From NCBI GenBank assembly GCA_050246945.1, contig JBFWVC010000005.1:205722-269721 (forward strand): a stretch of DNA of 64,000 nucleotides, given 5' to 3'. This DNA comes from JAEUMD01 sp050246945 (GTDB taxonomy: Bacteria; Pseudomonadota; Alphaproteobacteria; Rhizobiales; Hyphomicrobiaceae). The translations under genes and the position numbers were made by a program. Shown one piece after another: positions 46,294 through 55,251 of the stretch (positions are counted from its first letter, which is position 1; the number at the start of each line of letters is the position of its first letter). Below the pieces are notes generated by a model, which worked only from the letters and a program-made list of their open reading frames with translations, ran no database searches and had not been told where the DNA came from.

Positions 46294-49200
46294 CGTTAAA
46301 GACCGCGCAACACGACGACGACGGGGCGGCCAGCGCGCGGCGGCAGACGCGCATCTACACCGTCCCTCCCGGACGGCCGTTCCTCGACGTTCTTGCCAGC
46401 GCGATCCTTGGCGGCAGGCTCGGCACGTTCGGCAATGGCCACCCGAGCCCCCTGGCCCTCACCGACATCACGCTGTTGCTTCCCACGCGCCGCGCGACGC
46501 GCGCTTTGCAGGATGCGTTCCTGCGCAACATGCCGCGCCGCGCCGTCCTGCTGCCGCGGATCCGCCCCATCTCCGAGGACGACGAGGACGTGTCGCTGCT
46601 CACCGGGCTTGCCGGCCTTGCAACGCTGACTGAAGGTGAAATGGACGCGCGTCCGCCGATCTCCGAAATGGAACGCCGCATCGTCTTGACCCAGCTCGTC
46701 CTCCGCTGGGCGCAGGCCATGCGGGCGCCCGCGCCGGCAGGCGAGCGCGATAGCGAACGGCCAGTGGCAACAGGCAGCGAGACACCGGCTCAGGCCGCTC
46801 ACCTCGCTGCCGAACTCGCGACCCTCATGGACATGGTCGAGACCGAGAATGCCAGCCTCGCTGACCTCGCAACGCTCGTCCCCGATATGTTTTCCGAGCA
46901 CTGGCAGAAGACGATCCGATTCCTCGAAATCCTGAACAGTCACTGGCCCGCATACCTCGAAACGTGCGGGCTCACCTCGCCGGCCGCCCAGCGCAACCAC
47001 AGGCTTTTGGCCGAGGCGCGCCGGCTGATCGAGGCGCCTCCTAAAGGGCCTGTCATCGTCGCAGGCGTGACCGGCTCGATCCCGGCATCGGCCGAACTGA
47101 TGCGCGCGGTGGCTGCCCTGCCCAATGGCTCGATCGTGCTGCCCAACCTCGATCTGACGCTCGACGAGCAAAGCTGGCAGCAGATTCGCCCACTCGACCG
47201 GGACGCCCAACGCCATCCCGAGCATCCGCAATATGGGTTGAAGGTGCTGCTCGATCGCCTCGGCATCGGCCGCCAGGACGTCGCACTCTTGCCTGGCGCA
47301 GACCTGAGCATACCTGAGCAGAACCGGCTTGCCTTCGTCACCGAGGCCATGCGGCCTGCCGCCACCACGGCGCATTGGCACACGTATGCCGAAACCGTGG
47401 ATCGCCAGGCATTGACCGAGGGACTGGCCGCAATCAACCTGGTTGATGCGCCCAGCGCAAACGACGAAGCCGAGGCCGTGGCGCTCATAATGCGCGAGGC
47501 ATTGGAGACACCCGGCCAGACTGCCGCCCTCGTCTCACCCGATCGCCTGCTGGCACGCCGTGTCGCCACCCGCCTCGAAAGCTGGGGCATCCGCGTCGAC
47601 GATTCCGCCGGACGCCCTTTCGCCAAGACAGTGCCGGGCGCCTTCCTCGATCTGGTCATCGAGGCCGTCCATCGCGACTTCGCCCCCCCACAGCTCACCG
47701 CGCTCCTGAAGCACCCGCTGACACGCCTCGGCCTCGGCGCGTTCGAGGTTCGTCGCGCCGCGCGAGCGTTGGAACTGGCCGCATTTCGCGCCGATTATTT
47801 CGGCACCGGACTCGACGGCGTGGCGGCAGCGCTCGCCGAAGCCCGCATCGACGCCAAGGCGAAAGATCGCCGCGAGCGCCGCAGCCGTGCGGTTCAGGGC
47901 CTTTGGGACGCGGACTGGGACGGCGCACAGGATCTCGTGAAGCGTCTGAACGACGCGTTTGAGCCCCTTCATGCGCTCTACCGGCGTCGCGAACCCTCGT
48001 CGCTTGGCGAGCTTGCCGCCGCGCACGTCACCGTCGCCGAGGCCCTTGCTGCCCTGCCTGTCGAAGCTGATGCCGAGATGGCGGCCGAGCAGGCAACGCC
48101 TGCAACTGGAAACACGTACGCCCCCACGACGCGCGAGGTCAGGGCTTCGGCTCGACCGGCTGATGACAAAGTCGACGCGCAGGAAATCACCTCGCCGCTC
48201 TACCGCGGCGAAGCCGGCGAGACGGCCTCGAGCCTCTTCACCGGCCTCATCGATCCCGGCCTGCCGCAACTCCCCATCACACCGGCTGACTATGCTGATC
48301 TTTATCGCAGCCTCATCGTCGGCCTCAACGTGCGCCCACGCGTTCCCGTGCACCCGCGCCTGTCGATATGGGGACCTTTCGAGGCCCGCCTGCAGCAGCC
48401 CGACATCATCATCCTTGGCTCCTTGAACGACGGCACATGGCCCGAGGCCGCCGACCCTGGCGCCTGGCTCAACCGTCCGATGCGCGACGCCTTGGGCCTT
48501 CCGGCACCGGAGGAAAAAATCGGCCATGCTGCTCACGATTTCACCTCGCTCCTGGGCGCAAAGAGAATCTATCTCACCCGTGCCGAGAAGATCGACGGCG
48601 TGCCGACGGTGCCTTCCCGCTGGTTGATGCGCATCGTCGCACTACTCGACGGCATGAAGATGCGCGATGCGATCGGTATGGACCGAACCTGGCTTGGATG
48701 GGCCCGCGCCCGCGACCACGTCACAAGCCGCAGTCCAGCAAAGCCGCCGGCCCCGTGCCCGCCGGTTGCGCTTCGTCCGCGCCGCCTTTCGGTCTCCGCT
48801 GTCGAGCAGTGGATTGCCAACCCCTACGCCACGTTCGCGAGCCGCATCCTCCGTCTCGAACCCCTTCCCGCGCTCGGTAAGCTGCCCGACGCGAGCCTGA
48901 AGGGGTCCGTCATCCACGACGTGCTCGCAACGTTTGCGAAAAACCATCCGGCGTCGCTGCCCAATGACGTGGAGCGAGCGCTCGTCGATATTGCCCGCGA
49001 GCGACTTGCGCCCTACCTGTCGAACCCGCGCATCCGCGCCTTCTGGTTGCCGCGTTTCGAGCGCTTCGCCCTCTGGTTCGCCGAAACCGAAGCAGAGCGG
49101 CGCAACGACACCTCGAAAACCCTTGCCGAGATTTCCGGATCCATGGTCCTCGAAGCGCCCGAAGGTCCCTTCACGCTCGTTGCTCGCGCCGATCGCATCG

Positions 49201-49607
49201 ACGTCACATCCACTGGCCTTGTCATCACCGACTACAAGACCGGCCAGGTTCCTTCCGATCAGAAAGTGTTGTCGGGCCAGGCACCGCAATTGCCCTTGGA
49301 GGCGGCCATCGCCATGGAAGGCGGCTTCGCGGGTCTTGACGCAGCGTCCGTCGCCGCCCTCTGCTACATCCGCTCCACCGGTGGCATTCCGCCGGGCGAG
49401 CATCGCACTGTCGAGGCTGGCGACGTTGCCCGGCTTGCGACGGAGCAGGTCGACGGCCTCGAGCGGTTGATCGCCCACTTCGACGTCGTGACAACCCCAT
49501 ATGCGGCGCTGCGGCGGCCCGGTTTTTCCTACGATTACGACGACTTCGCCCAGTTGGCCCGCGTAGCCGAATGGTCGGTCCCGACCGAGAACGCAGCAGA
49601 ATCCTGA
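46290..49607 (+). CDS. addB: Double-strand break repair protein AddB
   Basis: The 1105-residue protein is the AddB subunit of the AddAB helicase-nuclease, which resects double-strand breaks for RecA. Its helicase-like N-terminal half contains VPPGRPFLDVLASAIL and ADITLLLPTRRATRALQDAF-type segments. The C-terminal PD-(D/E)XK nuclease carries RADRIDVTS and the catalytic VITDYKTGQ. The ATG at 46290 overlaps the murU stop (ATGA), so the genes are coupled. The usual partner addA does not follow; folE comes after a 227-bp gap. AddA must be encoded elsewhere or be missing. Confidence 0.9.
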   Translation: MTLKTAQHDDDGAASARRQTRIYTVPPGRPFLDVLASAILGGRLGTFGNGHPSPLALTDITLLLPTRRATRALQDAFLRNMPRRAVLLPRIRPISEDDEDVSLLTGLAGLATLTEGEMDARPPISEMERRIVLTQLVLRWAQAMRAPAPAGERDSERPVATGSETPAQAAHLAAELATLMDMVETENASLADLATLVPDMFSEHWQKTIRFLEILNSHWPAYLETCGLTSPAAQRNHRLLAEARRLIEAPPKGPVIVAGVTGSIPASAELMRAVAALPNGSIVLPNLDLTLDEQSWQQIRPLDRDAQRHPEHPQYGLKVLLDRLGIGRQDVALLPGADLSIPEQNRLAFVTEAMRPAATTAHWHTYAETVDRQALTEGLAAINLVDAPSANDEAEAVALIMREALETPGQTAALVSPDRLLARRVATRLESWGIRVDDSAGRPFAKTVPGAFLDLVIEAVHRDFAPPQLTALLKHPLTRLGLGAFEVRRAARALELAAFRADYFGTGLDGVAAALAEARIDAKAKDRRERRSRAVQGLWDADWDGAQDLVKRLNDAFEPLHALYRRREPSSLGELAAAHVTVAEALAALPVEADAEMAAEQATPATGNTYAPTTREVRASARPADDKVDAQEITSPLYRGEAGETASSLFTGLIDPGLPQLPITPADYADLYRSLIVGLNVRPRVPVHPRLSIWGPFEARLQQPDIIILGSLNDGTWPEAADPGAWLNRPMRDALGLPAPEEKIGHAAHDFTSLLGAKRIYLTRAEKIDGVPTVPSRWLMRIVALLDGMKMRDAIGMDRTWLGWARARDHVTSRSPAKPPAPCPPVALRPRRLSVSAVEQWIANPYATFASRILRLEPLPALGKLPDASLKGSVIHDVLATFAKNHPASLPNDVERALVDIARERLAPYLSNPRIRAFWLPRFERFALWFAETEAERRNDTSKTLAEISGSMVLEAPEGPFTLVARADRIDVTSTGLVITDYKTGQVPSDQKVLSGQAPQLPLEAAIAMEGGFAGLDAASVAALCYIRSTGGIPPGEHRTVEAGDVARLATEQVDGLERLIAHFDVVTTPYAALRRPGFSYDYDDFAQLARVAEWSVPTENAAES

Positions 49608-49834
49608 CCCGGCGAGGGCCCGGCTGTGCTCACTGCGCCGCGCGCCGGCTTACGCAATGATCCAGCCATCGGAACTGCCCGCCAAAACCGCGTCATTGGC
49701 GAGACTTGCGGCATAGCCCGTTTCACCCCATGTTGCCGGTTCCGCCAGCACCGCATGATCTTGATCGCGGCGCTTTCGTCCGCTCAGCGCCGCCACAGAA
49801 GCCGCGATAGGAAGTCCAGAGGAAACACCCGCCG

Positions 49835-50470
49835 ATGAGCCCTACCCCCCGCGACAGCGACTACGCCGCAGCCAAGGCCGCCGCGGAAGCCGCTGCAAAG
49901 AAAGGCATGCCAAGCCGCGCGGAAGTCGAGGAAGCCGTGCGCACGATCCTGCGTTGGGCTGGTGAGGATCCCTCGCGCGATGGTTTGATCGAGACGCCGA
50001 AGCGCGTGGTGAAAGCCTTCAGCGAATATTTCACGGGCTACGGCATGGACCCCGAGGAAATCCTCTCCAAGACGTTCGAGGAGATCGAGGGTTACGACGA
50101 GATGATCTCGCTCAGAGGCATCCGCTTCGAGAGCCATTGCGAGCACCACATGGCGCCGATCATCGGCAAGGCGTGGGTCGCCTACATACCCAACGGCCGC
50201 GTCGTCGGCATCTCCAAGCTCGCACGAGTTGTGCAGGTCTACGCCAAGCGCCTCCAGATCCAGGAGAAGATGACCGCGCAAATCGCCAACGTCATCGACG
50301 AAGTATTGCGGCCCCAGGGCGTTGCCGTGCTGCTCAAGGCCGAGCATCATTGCATGACGTCACGCGGCATCATGAAGCCCGGCACCGATCTCGTCACGAG
50401 CCGCATGCTGGGCGTGTTCCGCGACAGCGCCATCACGCGCCAGGAGTTCCTGTCGCTCGTTGACGACTGA
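49835..50470 (+). CDS. folE: GTP cyclohydrolase I
   Basis: The 211-residue enzyme opens GTP to 7,8-dihydroneopterin triphosphate, the first step of tetrahydrofolate synthesis. Zinc ligands are visible as Cys102 and His105 in SHCEHHMAP and Cys173 in EHHCMTSRG. The substrate loop VVGISKLARVV and the N-terminal RDGLIETPKRV are typical. A GAGGAAAC ribosome site precedes the ATG at 49835. Tetrahydrofolate demand would be high in a C1-metabolising organism, though that is context only. It is convergent with the following hydrolase gene. Confidence 0.96.
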   Translation: MSPTPRDSDYAAAKAAAEAAAKKGMPSRAEVEEAVRTILRWAGEDPSRDGLIETPKRVVKAFSEYFTGYGMDPEEILSKTFEEIEGYDEMISLRGIRFESHCEHHMAPIIGKAWVAYIPNGRVVGISKLARVVQVYAKRLQIQEKMTAQIANVIDEVLRPQGVAVLLKAEHHCMTSRGIMKPGTDLVTSRMLGVFRDSAITRQEFLSLVDD

Positions 50471-50503
50471 TGACCACCCAAAGCGACGAGCAAGCAGCGC
50501 CAC

Positions 50504-51292
50504 CTAACCCGATAGCTCCTCGATCTGCTGATAGAGTAGCTCGAGATCCTGCGGGCGCGACATGCGGTGCTCGCCGTCCGCCACCTCGATGAGCTTGGCC
50601 CAGCCGCCAGTGAGGAATCCTGCCAGTTTGCGCGCGTGCTCGACGGGCACATCCATGTCCATCACACCCTGGAGGATGACAACCGGCCGTCCCGGATCAA
50701 ACGGCGCACCCTTGAACAGGTGGTTGCGCCCCTCCTCGATGAACTGCCGCGTGATGGCATAGGGCTCGCCATAGTCGGATGGGCGCAAGTAGACCCCTTT
50801 TTCCATCAGATCGCGGCGTGCGTCCTCGTCGAACTCCTTCCACATGAGTTCTTCCGTGAGGTCCCAGGCTGGCGCGATCAGCACCAGCGCCTTGATGCGT
50901 GCGGCATGCGCCGGTGCGGTTCGCATGAGGTCCCTCAGTAGAAGCAGGGCGATGTGCCCCCCCGTGGACGATCCGACTAGAATCTGGGGCCCTCTCGTCA
51001 GCGTGGTGAAAACAGAACGCGCCTCGCCGAGCCAGTCACCGACCGTCGCCTCCCCGAAGATGCCTTCCGAGCGCCCGTGCCCAGAATAATCGAAACGCGT
51101 CATCGCGAGACCGCGCGGGCCCGCCCATTTCGCCAGCGCCGCTGCCTTGGTCGAGATCATGTCGGATTTCAAACCTGGCAGCCAAACGAGGCCCAGCCCA
51201 TCCGGCCGCGTGCCCTTTGCCAGCATGTAGGCGATGCGGCGTGCCTTCCCGCCGCTGTCGACCTTCAGGAATTGCAGTTCCGCGTCCACCAT
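50504..51292 (-). CDS. Alpha/beta hydrolase
   Basis: This 262-residue alpha/beta-hydrolase-fold protein has the oxyanion segment LVWLPGLKSDM, the nucleophile elbow ILVGSSTGGHIAL (Ser), a catalytic Asp region ILQGVMDMDVPVEHA and a C-terminal His in DGEHRMSRP. There is no signal peptide, so it is cytosolic. The substrate is unknown; short-chain ester or acyl hydrolysis is a reasonable guess. It is divergent from the glycosyltransferase gene, with 38 bp between starts. Confidence 0.83.
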   Translation of the reverse strand: MVDAELQFLKVDSGGKARRIAYMLAKGTRPDGLGLVWLPGLKSDMISTKAAALAKWAGPRGLAMTRFDYSGHGRSEGIFGEATVGDWLGEARSVFTTLTRGPQILVGSSTGGHIALLLLRDLMRTAPAHAARIKALVLIAPAWDLTEELMWKEFDEDARRDLMEKGVYLRPSDYGEPYAITRQFIEEGRNHLFKGAPFDPGRPVVILQGVMDMDVPVEHARKLAGFLTGGWAKLIEVADGEHRMSRPQDLELLYQQIEELSG

Positions 51293-51330
51293 CCTATGAC
51301 ACCTCGTTCCATGACCCGACGGAGCCTCTT

Positions 51331-52608
51331 TTGGCTGAGAAGCGCCCGACCATACTCCAGATCATCCCCGAGCTCGACGCCGGCGGCGCCGAACGCACCA
51401 CCGTCGAGATGGCCGAAGCGATCGTCAAGGCAGACGGACGCGCGCTCGTCCTTTCCGAAGGCGGACGATTGTGCGGCGAGGTGGAAGCCGTAGGCGGAGA
51501 GGTGATCCGTTTCGCCGCCGCAACGAAGAATCCATTGCGCATTCTGACGAATTCCCGCGCCATTGCCCGCATCATCCGAAGCGAGGCTGTCGATCTCGTC
51601 CACGCCCGCAGTCGCGCGCCTGCCTGGAGCGCATACCTCGCCGCACGTCGCACCAGCGCCCGGTTCGTCACCACGTACCACGGCATCTATAACGAGAAGG
51701 GGCGACTGAAGCGCACCTATAACTCGATCATGGCACGTGGCGACGTCGTCATCGCCAATTCCGACTACACTGCGGCAATCGTCCGCGAGCGCTACGCCGT
51801 CGATCCGGCCCGCATTGTCGTCGTCAATCGAGGCGTCGACATCGACCGCTTCGACCGCTCCAACGTCGCTGCTGACCGCATCGATACATTGCGCCACGCC
51901 TGGGGCATCGCGCCCGGACGTCGCATCATCCTGCATCCTGCTCGGCTGACCCGCTGGAAAGGCCAGGTCACGGTCGTCGAAGCCGCGGCGATACTGATGC
52001 GCCAGCCAGGCTTTGAGGATGTCGTCGTCGTTTTTGCAGGCGACGCACAAGGCCGCCAGGGCTATGTCGAGGAACTCGAAGCCCGGTCGTCCGCCGTCGG
52101 CATGGAGGATCGGGTACGCTTCGTCGGTCACGTCGCCGACATGCCGGCCGCACTTGCCATGAGCGAGATGGTCCTCATCGCCTCCATCGAGCCGGAAGCC
52201 TTCGGGCGCACGTCGGTCGAGGCACAGGCAATGGGTGTGCCCGTAATCGCTACCACAATCGGCGCGCCTCCTTTCACCGTCCTGGCCCCTCCCCGCCATC
52301 CGGCGGATTGTGCAACCGGGCGCCACGTGCCGCCCGGCAATGCCCAAGCACTCGCATCGGCCATCGCCGAGGTATTCCGCCTCAATGGCGACGAGCGCCG
52401 GGCGATGTCGGGGCGCGCCCGCGCTCATGCCCGCGACAACTATGCGACCCGCACACTACAACACGCCACCTTGAGCGTTTACGATCGTCTCCTGGGCGCC
52501 AGCCTCGCCACTCGCTTCGCCGCGGTGACAGCGGAACGCGATACACCCGGCAACAACCGTTCCGGGTTGACGCGCAGGGGCCCCACGGGCAACCAAGCGT
52601 CGGACTAG
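51331..52608 (+). CDS. Glycosyltransferase family 4
   Basis: The 425-residue GT-B protein has an acceptor half with PTILQIIPELDAGGAERTT and a donor half with LHPARLTRWKGQVTVVEAAA and the ExxxxxxE motif EAFGRTSVEAQAMGVPVIAT. It probably builds lipopolysaccharide or another surface glycan. The start is a TTG at 51331 with GGAG 6 bases upstream. The last 19 or so codons (ending GPTGNQASD) are read from a dispersed repeat, and the TAG stop is the repeat's CTAG. The protein's C-terminus has therefore been rewritten by repeat insertion or recombination. A GT2 gene follows after 14 bp. Confidence 0.88.
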   Translation: MAEKRPTILQIIPELDAGGAERTTVEMAEAIVKADGRALVLSEGGRLCGEVEAVGGEVIRFAAATKNPLRILTNSRAIARIIRSEAVDLVHARSRAPAWSAYLAARRTSARFVTTYHGIYNEKGRLKRTYNSIMARGDVVIANSDYTAAIVRERYAVDPARIVVVNRGVDIDRFDRSNVAADRIDTLRHAWGIAPGRRIILHPARLTRWKGQVTVVEAAAILMRQPGFEDVVVVFAGDAQGRQGYVEELEARSSAVGMEDRVRFVGHVADMPAALAMSEMVLIASIEPEAFGRTSVEAQAMGVPVIATTIGAPPFTVLAPPRHPADCATGRHVPPGNAQALASAIAEVFRLNGDERRAMSGRARAHARDNYATRTLQHATLSVYDRLLGASLATRFAAVTAERDTPGNNRSGLTRRGPTGNQASD

Positions 52609-52616
52609 GAACACTA
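52559..52616. repeat. CTAG-bounded element, module B only
   Basis: Only the second hairpin module is present: TTCCGGGTTGACGCGCAGG, then CAACCAAGCGTCGGACTAGG and ACACTAG. It spans the end of the GT4 gene and fills the 14-bp gap before the GT2 start. It contains the GT4 stop TAG (52606-52608) and an AGGA that could serve as the GT2 ribosome binding site. Confidence 0.78.
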
Positions 52617-52622
52617 GCGCCG

Positions 52623-53519
52623 ATGTCACAATGCGCCAATTCGGGATCGAATGTCGCCGTGCCTAAGAAACAAACAGCATCGGAAAGTAAGAAACGCGAC
52701 GGCAGCGCCTTGCGTCACGGCCCGGGCGCAACCTTGCCGCTGCCGATCTCCTGTTTCATCATCGCCCAAAACGAAGCCGACCGCATTGGCCGCACGATCG
52801 CCTCCGCTGCGGACCTGGCCGACGAAATCGTTGTCATCGATTCCGGCAGCACCGACGACACGGTCGCCGTTGCCAAGGCCGCCGGCGCACGGGTCATCTA
52901 CAATCCCTGGCCCGGCTTCGGGCAGCAGAAGCGCTTTGGCGAGGAGCAGTGCCACCACCGCTGGCTCCTGAATCTCGACGCTGACGAGGTGGTGAGCCCC
53001 GAACTCGCAGCCGACATCCGCGCGCTCTTCGCCGGCGGTTTGACGCCGCCGCTTGCGGTCTACGGCATGCGCGTGTCGATCGTTTATCCGGGCAGGTCGA
53101 GGCCCCGACCCTTTGCCCGCGACCACTACTGTCTTCGTCTCTACGACCGCGGGCGTTGTCGTTTCAAGGAGTCTACGCTGTTCGATTCGGTCGACCCCGG
53201 CGCCGAAACCGTTGGTCATCTGCGCGGCGTCCTCTATCACCACTCTGTTCGCTCGCTTGCAGACTTGGCCCGCAAGGCCGACGAACGCGCGACCTATAAC
53301 GCCCTGCATTCCAAGCCCAAATCCACCGCAGTCCTGCTCGCGCGGGCCGCCGTCGAGCTTCCCTGGAATGTCTTCAAGTACGTTGTGTTGCGAACCCACA
53401 TCCTCGGCGGCCGTACCGGCCTTCGATATGCCTGGATCACGGCCTATTACCGCTGGCAGCGGATCGTCCGAATGCTGAGGTCAAATCTGCACGGCAAACC
53501 AAACCCCGAGCGACCCTAG
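52623..53519 (+). CDS. Glycosyltransferase family 2 (WaaE/KdtX-like)
   Basis: The 298-residue GT-A enzyme has LPISCFIIAQNEADRIGRTI, VVIDSGSTDDTVAVAKAAG, GQQKRFGEEQ and the donor-metal motif LNLDADEVVSPEL. It resembles LPS-core glucosyltransferases of the WaaE/KdtX group. The C-terminal half has ADERATYNALHSKPKSTAVL and a hydrophobic patch near the membrane. It begins 7 bp after a module-B repeat and ends on the CTAG of a full repeat copy, so the gene is framed exactly by repeats. The start codon choice is moderately certain. Confidence 0.86.
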   Translation: MSQCANSGSNVAVPKKQTASESKKRDGSALRHGPGATLPLPISCFIIAQNEADRIGRTIASAADLADEIVVIDSGSTDDTVAVAKAAGARVIYNPWPGFGQQKRFGEEQCHHRWLLNLDADEVVSPELAADIRALFAGGLTPPLAVYGMRVSIVYPGRSRPRPFARDHYCLRLYDRGRCRFKESTLFDSVDPGAETVGHLRGVLYHHSVRSLADLARKADERATYNALHSKPKSTAVLLARAAVELPWNVFKYVVLRTHILGGRTGLRYAWITAYYRWQRIVRMLRSNLHGKPNPERP

Positions 53520-53658
53520 TGTTCCGGATCTGACGTTTGAGCCCCGGGAGAAGGTCGCCAAACGTCAGGGAATTCAAAACACAAACCAAAAAATCTAGGG
53601 TACCGGGCTGACGCGCAGGTCCCCGGCAGGGAGCCAAGCGTCAATGTCGCAACACTAG
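53515..53658. repeat. CTAG-bounded two-hairpin element, copy 5
   Basis: This full 144-bp copy starts at CCTAG (53515-53519), which supplies the TAG stop of the GT2 gene, and ends at CACTAG (53653-53658). An internal CTAG follows AAAAAAT. Module A stem bases have diverged, while TGACGTTTG/CAAACGTCA is kept. Confidence 0.85.
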
Positions 53659-53930
53659 AACACCGGTAGAGGGGCACGAACTGCTGCCCTGGGGCCGCAA
53701 ATCTGTCTGAAAACAACCCTTTCCTCCCGTGATGTCTTGACTTCCAAACCTTTTTCTCCTTCTTTTCTCGGGCTGCAGATACCCGCGCCGCCGCTTCGGC
53801 TTTGTCGAGCCGGCGCGCGGTGTTTGGCGTATGCATGCGCGTGACGGCGGCTTTTCGCTGCCGGTAGCGTCATTTGGCCGGCTGCCCGGCCCCATCGAAT
53901 TGACCTGAGGCGACCAAGGGAGAGACCAAC
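53659..53930 (+). promoter_or_regulatory. infC leader: infC upstream region
   Basis: No gene is supported here. A pyrimidine-rich tract (CCTTTTTCTCCTTCTTTTCT in part) lies near 53750, and a GGCCGG/CCGGCC hairpin lies shortly before the infC ribosome site AAGGGAGAG. The infC promoter is probably in this interval. Confidence 0.4.
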
Positions 53931-54470
53931 ATCCGCCGCCCAATGCGAGCCGCGCCCGAGCGCGAGCAAACCGGCCCGAGGATCAACGACCAGATCCGGG
54001 TCCGTGAAGTCCGACTGATCGACGAGAATGGCGATAACGTCGGTGTCGTCAGCCGCTTCGACGCCATGCAGCGTGCCGAGCAGGCAGGCCTCGACCTCGT
54101 CGAGATCTCGCCAGACGCCGAGCCGCCCGTCTGCAAGATCATGGACTACGGGAAGTTCAAGTTCGAGCAGCAGAAGAAGGCTGCCGAAGCCCGCAAGAAG
54201 CAGAAGATCGTCGAAATCAAAGAGATAAAGATGCGCCCGGCGATCGACGACCACGACTATGACGTCAAGCTCCGCGCCATCAAGCGCTTCTTCGAGGAAG
54301 GCGACAAAGTCAAGGTCACGCTGCGCTTCCGCGGCCGCGAGATGGCCCACCAGGAACTAGGCATGAAGGTCCTGCAGCGGGTGAAGGCCGAGCTTGAAGG
54401 CATCTCCAAGGTCGAAAGCGAACCACGCCTTGAGGGCCGTCAGATGGTGATGGTGCTGGCGCCGCGTTGA
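53931..54470 (+). CDS. infC: Translation initiation factor IF-3 (ATC start)
   Basis: The 179-residue factor binds the 30S subunit and enforces start-codon selection. The first ATG in frame is at 53943. However, the codon ATC at 53931 has AAGGGAGAG correctly spaced upstream, and starting there restores the family N-terminus (M)RRPMRAAPE...GPRINDQIRV. Near-cognate AUU/AUC starts are known for infC, because IF-3 represses its own translation through them. The N-domain (NDQIRVREVRLIDENGDNVG), the Lys-rich linker helix and the C-domain (VKVTLRFRGREMAHQELG) are complete. Confidence 0.93.
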   Translation: MRRPMRAAPEREQTGPRINDQIRVREVRLIDENGDNVGVVSRFDAMQRAEQAGLDLVEISPDAEPPVCKIMDYGKFKFEQQKKAAEARKKQKIVEIKEIKMRPAIDDHDYDVKLRAIKRFFEEGDKVKVTLRFRGREMAHQELGMKVLQRVKAELEGISKVESEPRLEGRQMVMVLAPR

Positions 54471-54522
54471 GGCGCCATTTACCTGCCGCGGGAAAACACT
54501 GAGCCGCGCCGGACCTTTGTGC

Positions 54523-54798
54523 TTACGCCGTCAGCGTCAGATGCCTGAAAGCAATCAGTATGGACTGCCGCGGGAAGAGCTTTTTGAATTCCATCAGTCC
54601 ATTGAACCCGCTTCCGTCATTTGACCACAGGTCCAGGTAGACGAAATCGAAGACGCCGTTGCCTTGCACGGCTTCGCGCGCCTCGCTGAGCGTGGTGACG
54701 TGGACGATATCGGCATCGGGGATCTCCCCACGGATGTTGAGCCGAAGCGTGTCAGCAATCAGAGGATCGTCCTCAACCAGCAGAATTCGTTCAGACAT
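54523..54798 (-). pseudogene. Truncated response-regulator receiver domain
   Basis: The 91-residue frame starts like a receiver (MSERILLVEDDPLIADTLRL) with acidic DD and a phospho-acceptor Asp in FDFVYLDLWSNDGSGFN. It stops after LFPRQSILIAFRHLTLTA, around beta-strand 4. The conserved Thr/Ser and Lys positions and any output domain are missing. No continuation is obvious in other frames before infC, which it meets tail to tail. It is most likely a decayed NarL/LuxR-type regulator, or a real mini-receiver if expressed. Confidence 0.6.
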
Positions 54799-55251
54799 CC
54801 GCGTCCAGTCCTACAATTGTGGAGCGTGGCCCCATCTCATTCCCTGGAACTCGACAAGTTCGTATCAGAGGTCACGCTGCGTCGCAACATTACTTTTGTT
54901 GCACCGCAGCATTGCCGATGTGCGGTGTCTACCCCGACACCTGTCGATCGGCACGGTTTTGCGGTCAGACCAGACTGCGTGCCCAGCCAGCAAATTCACT
55001 TGCACCCCGTACCTTTCCCCCGTATAACCCGCGCATTGAGCCGTCCGGCGGGGCATGCCGTGGCGGCTCTTAATGCTTTGATTTTCGAGCAAAATGCCCC
55101 CAAAGCACCACGCCGCCGGAGCCATCCGGCGCGTCTCCGGCCGGCTCGATCGAGCCCCGAAACACCGGAAACGCTGGCGTGAGGGCCTGCAAAGCGCCGT
55201 TTACGGTGCCAGCGGCAGGGGCATCAGCGCATCCAGTTCGAGGAGAGCAAA
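54799..55251. other. Gene-free interval upstream of rpmI
   Basis: No protein gene is supported. The region precedes rpmI-rplT, where L20-dependent autoregulation occurs in some bacteria, but I could not identify such a structure. The rpmI site GAGGAGAG is at the right end. Confidence 0.45.
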
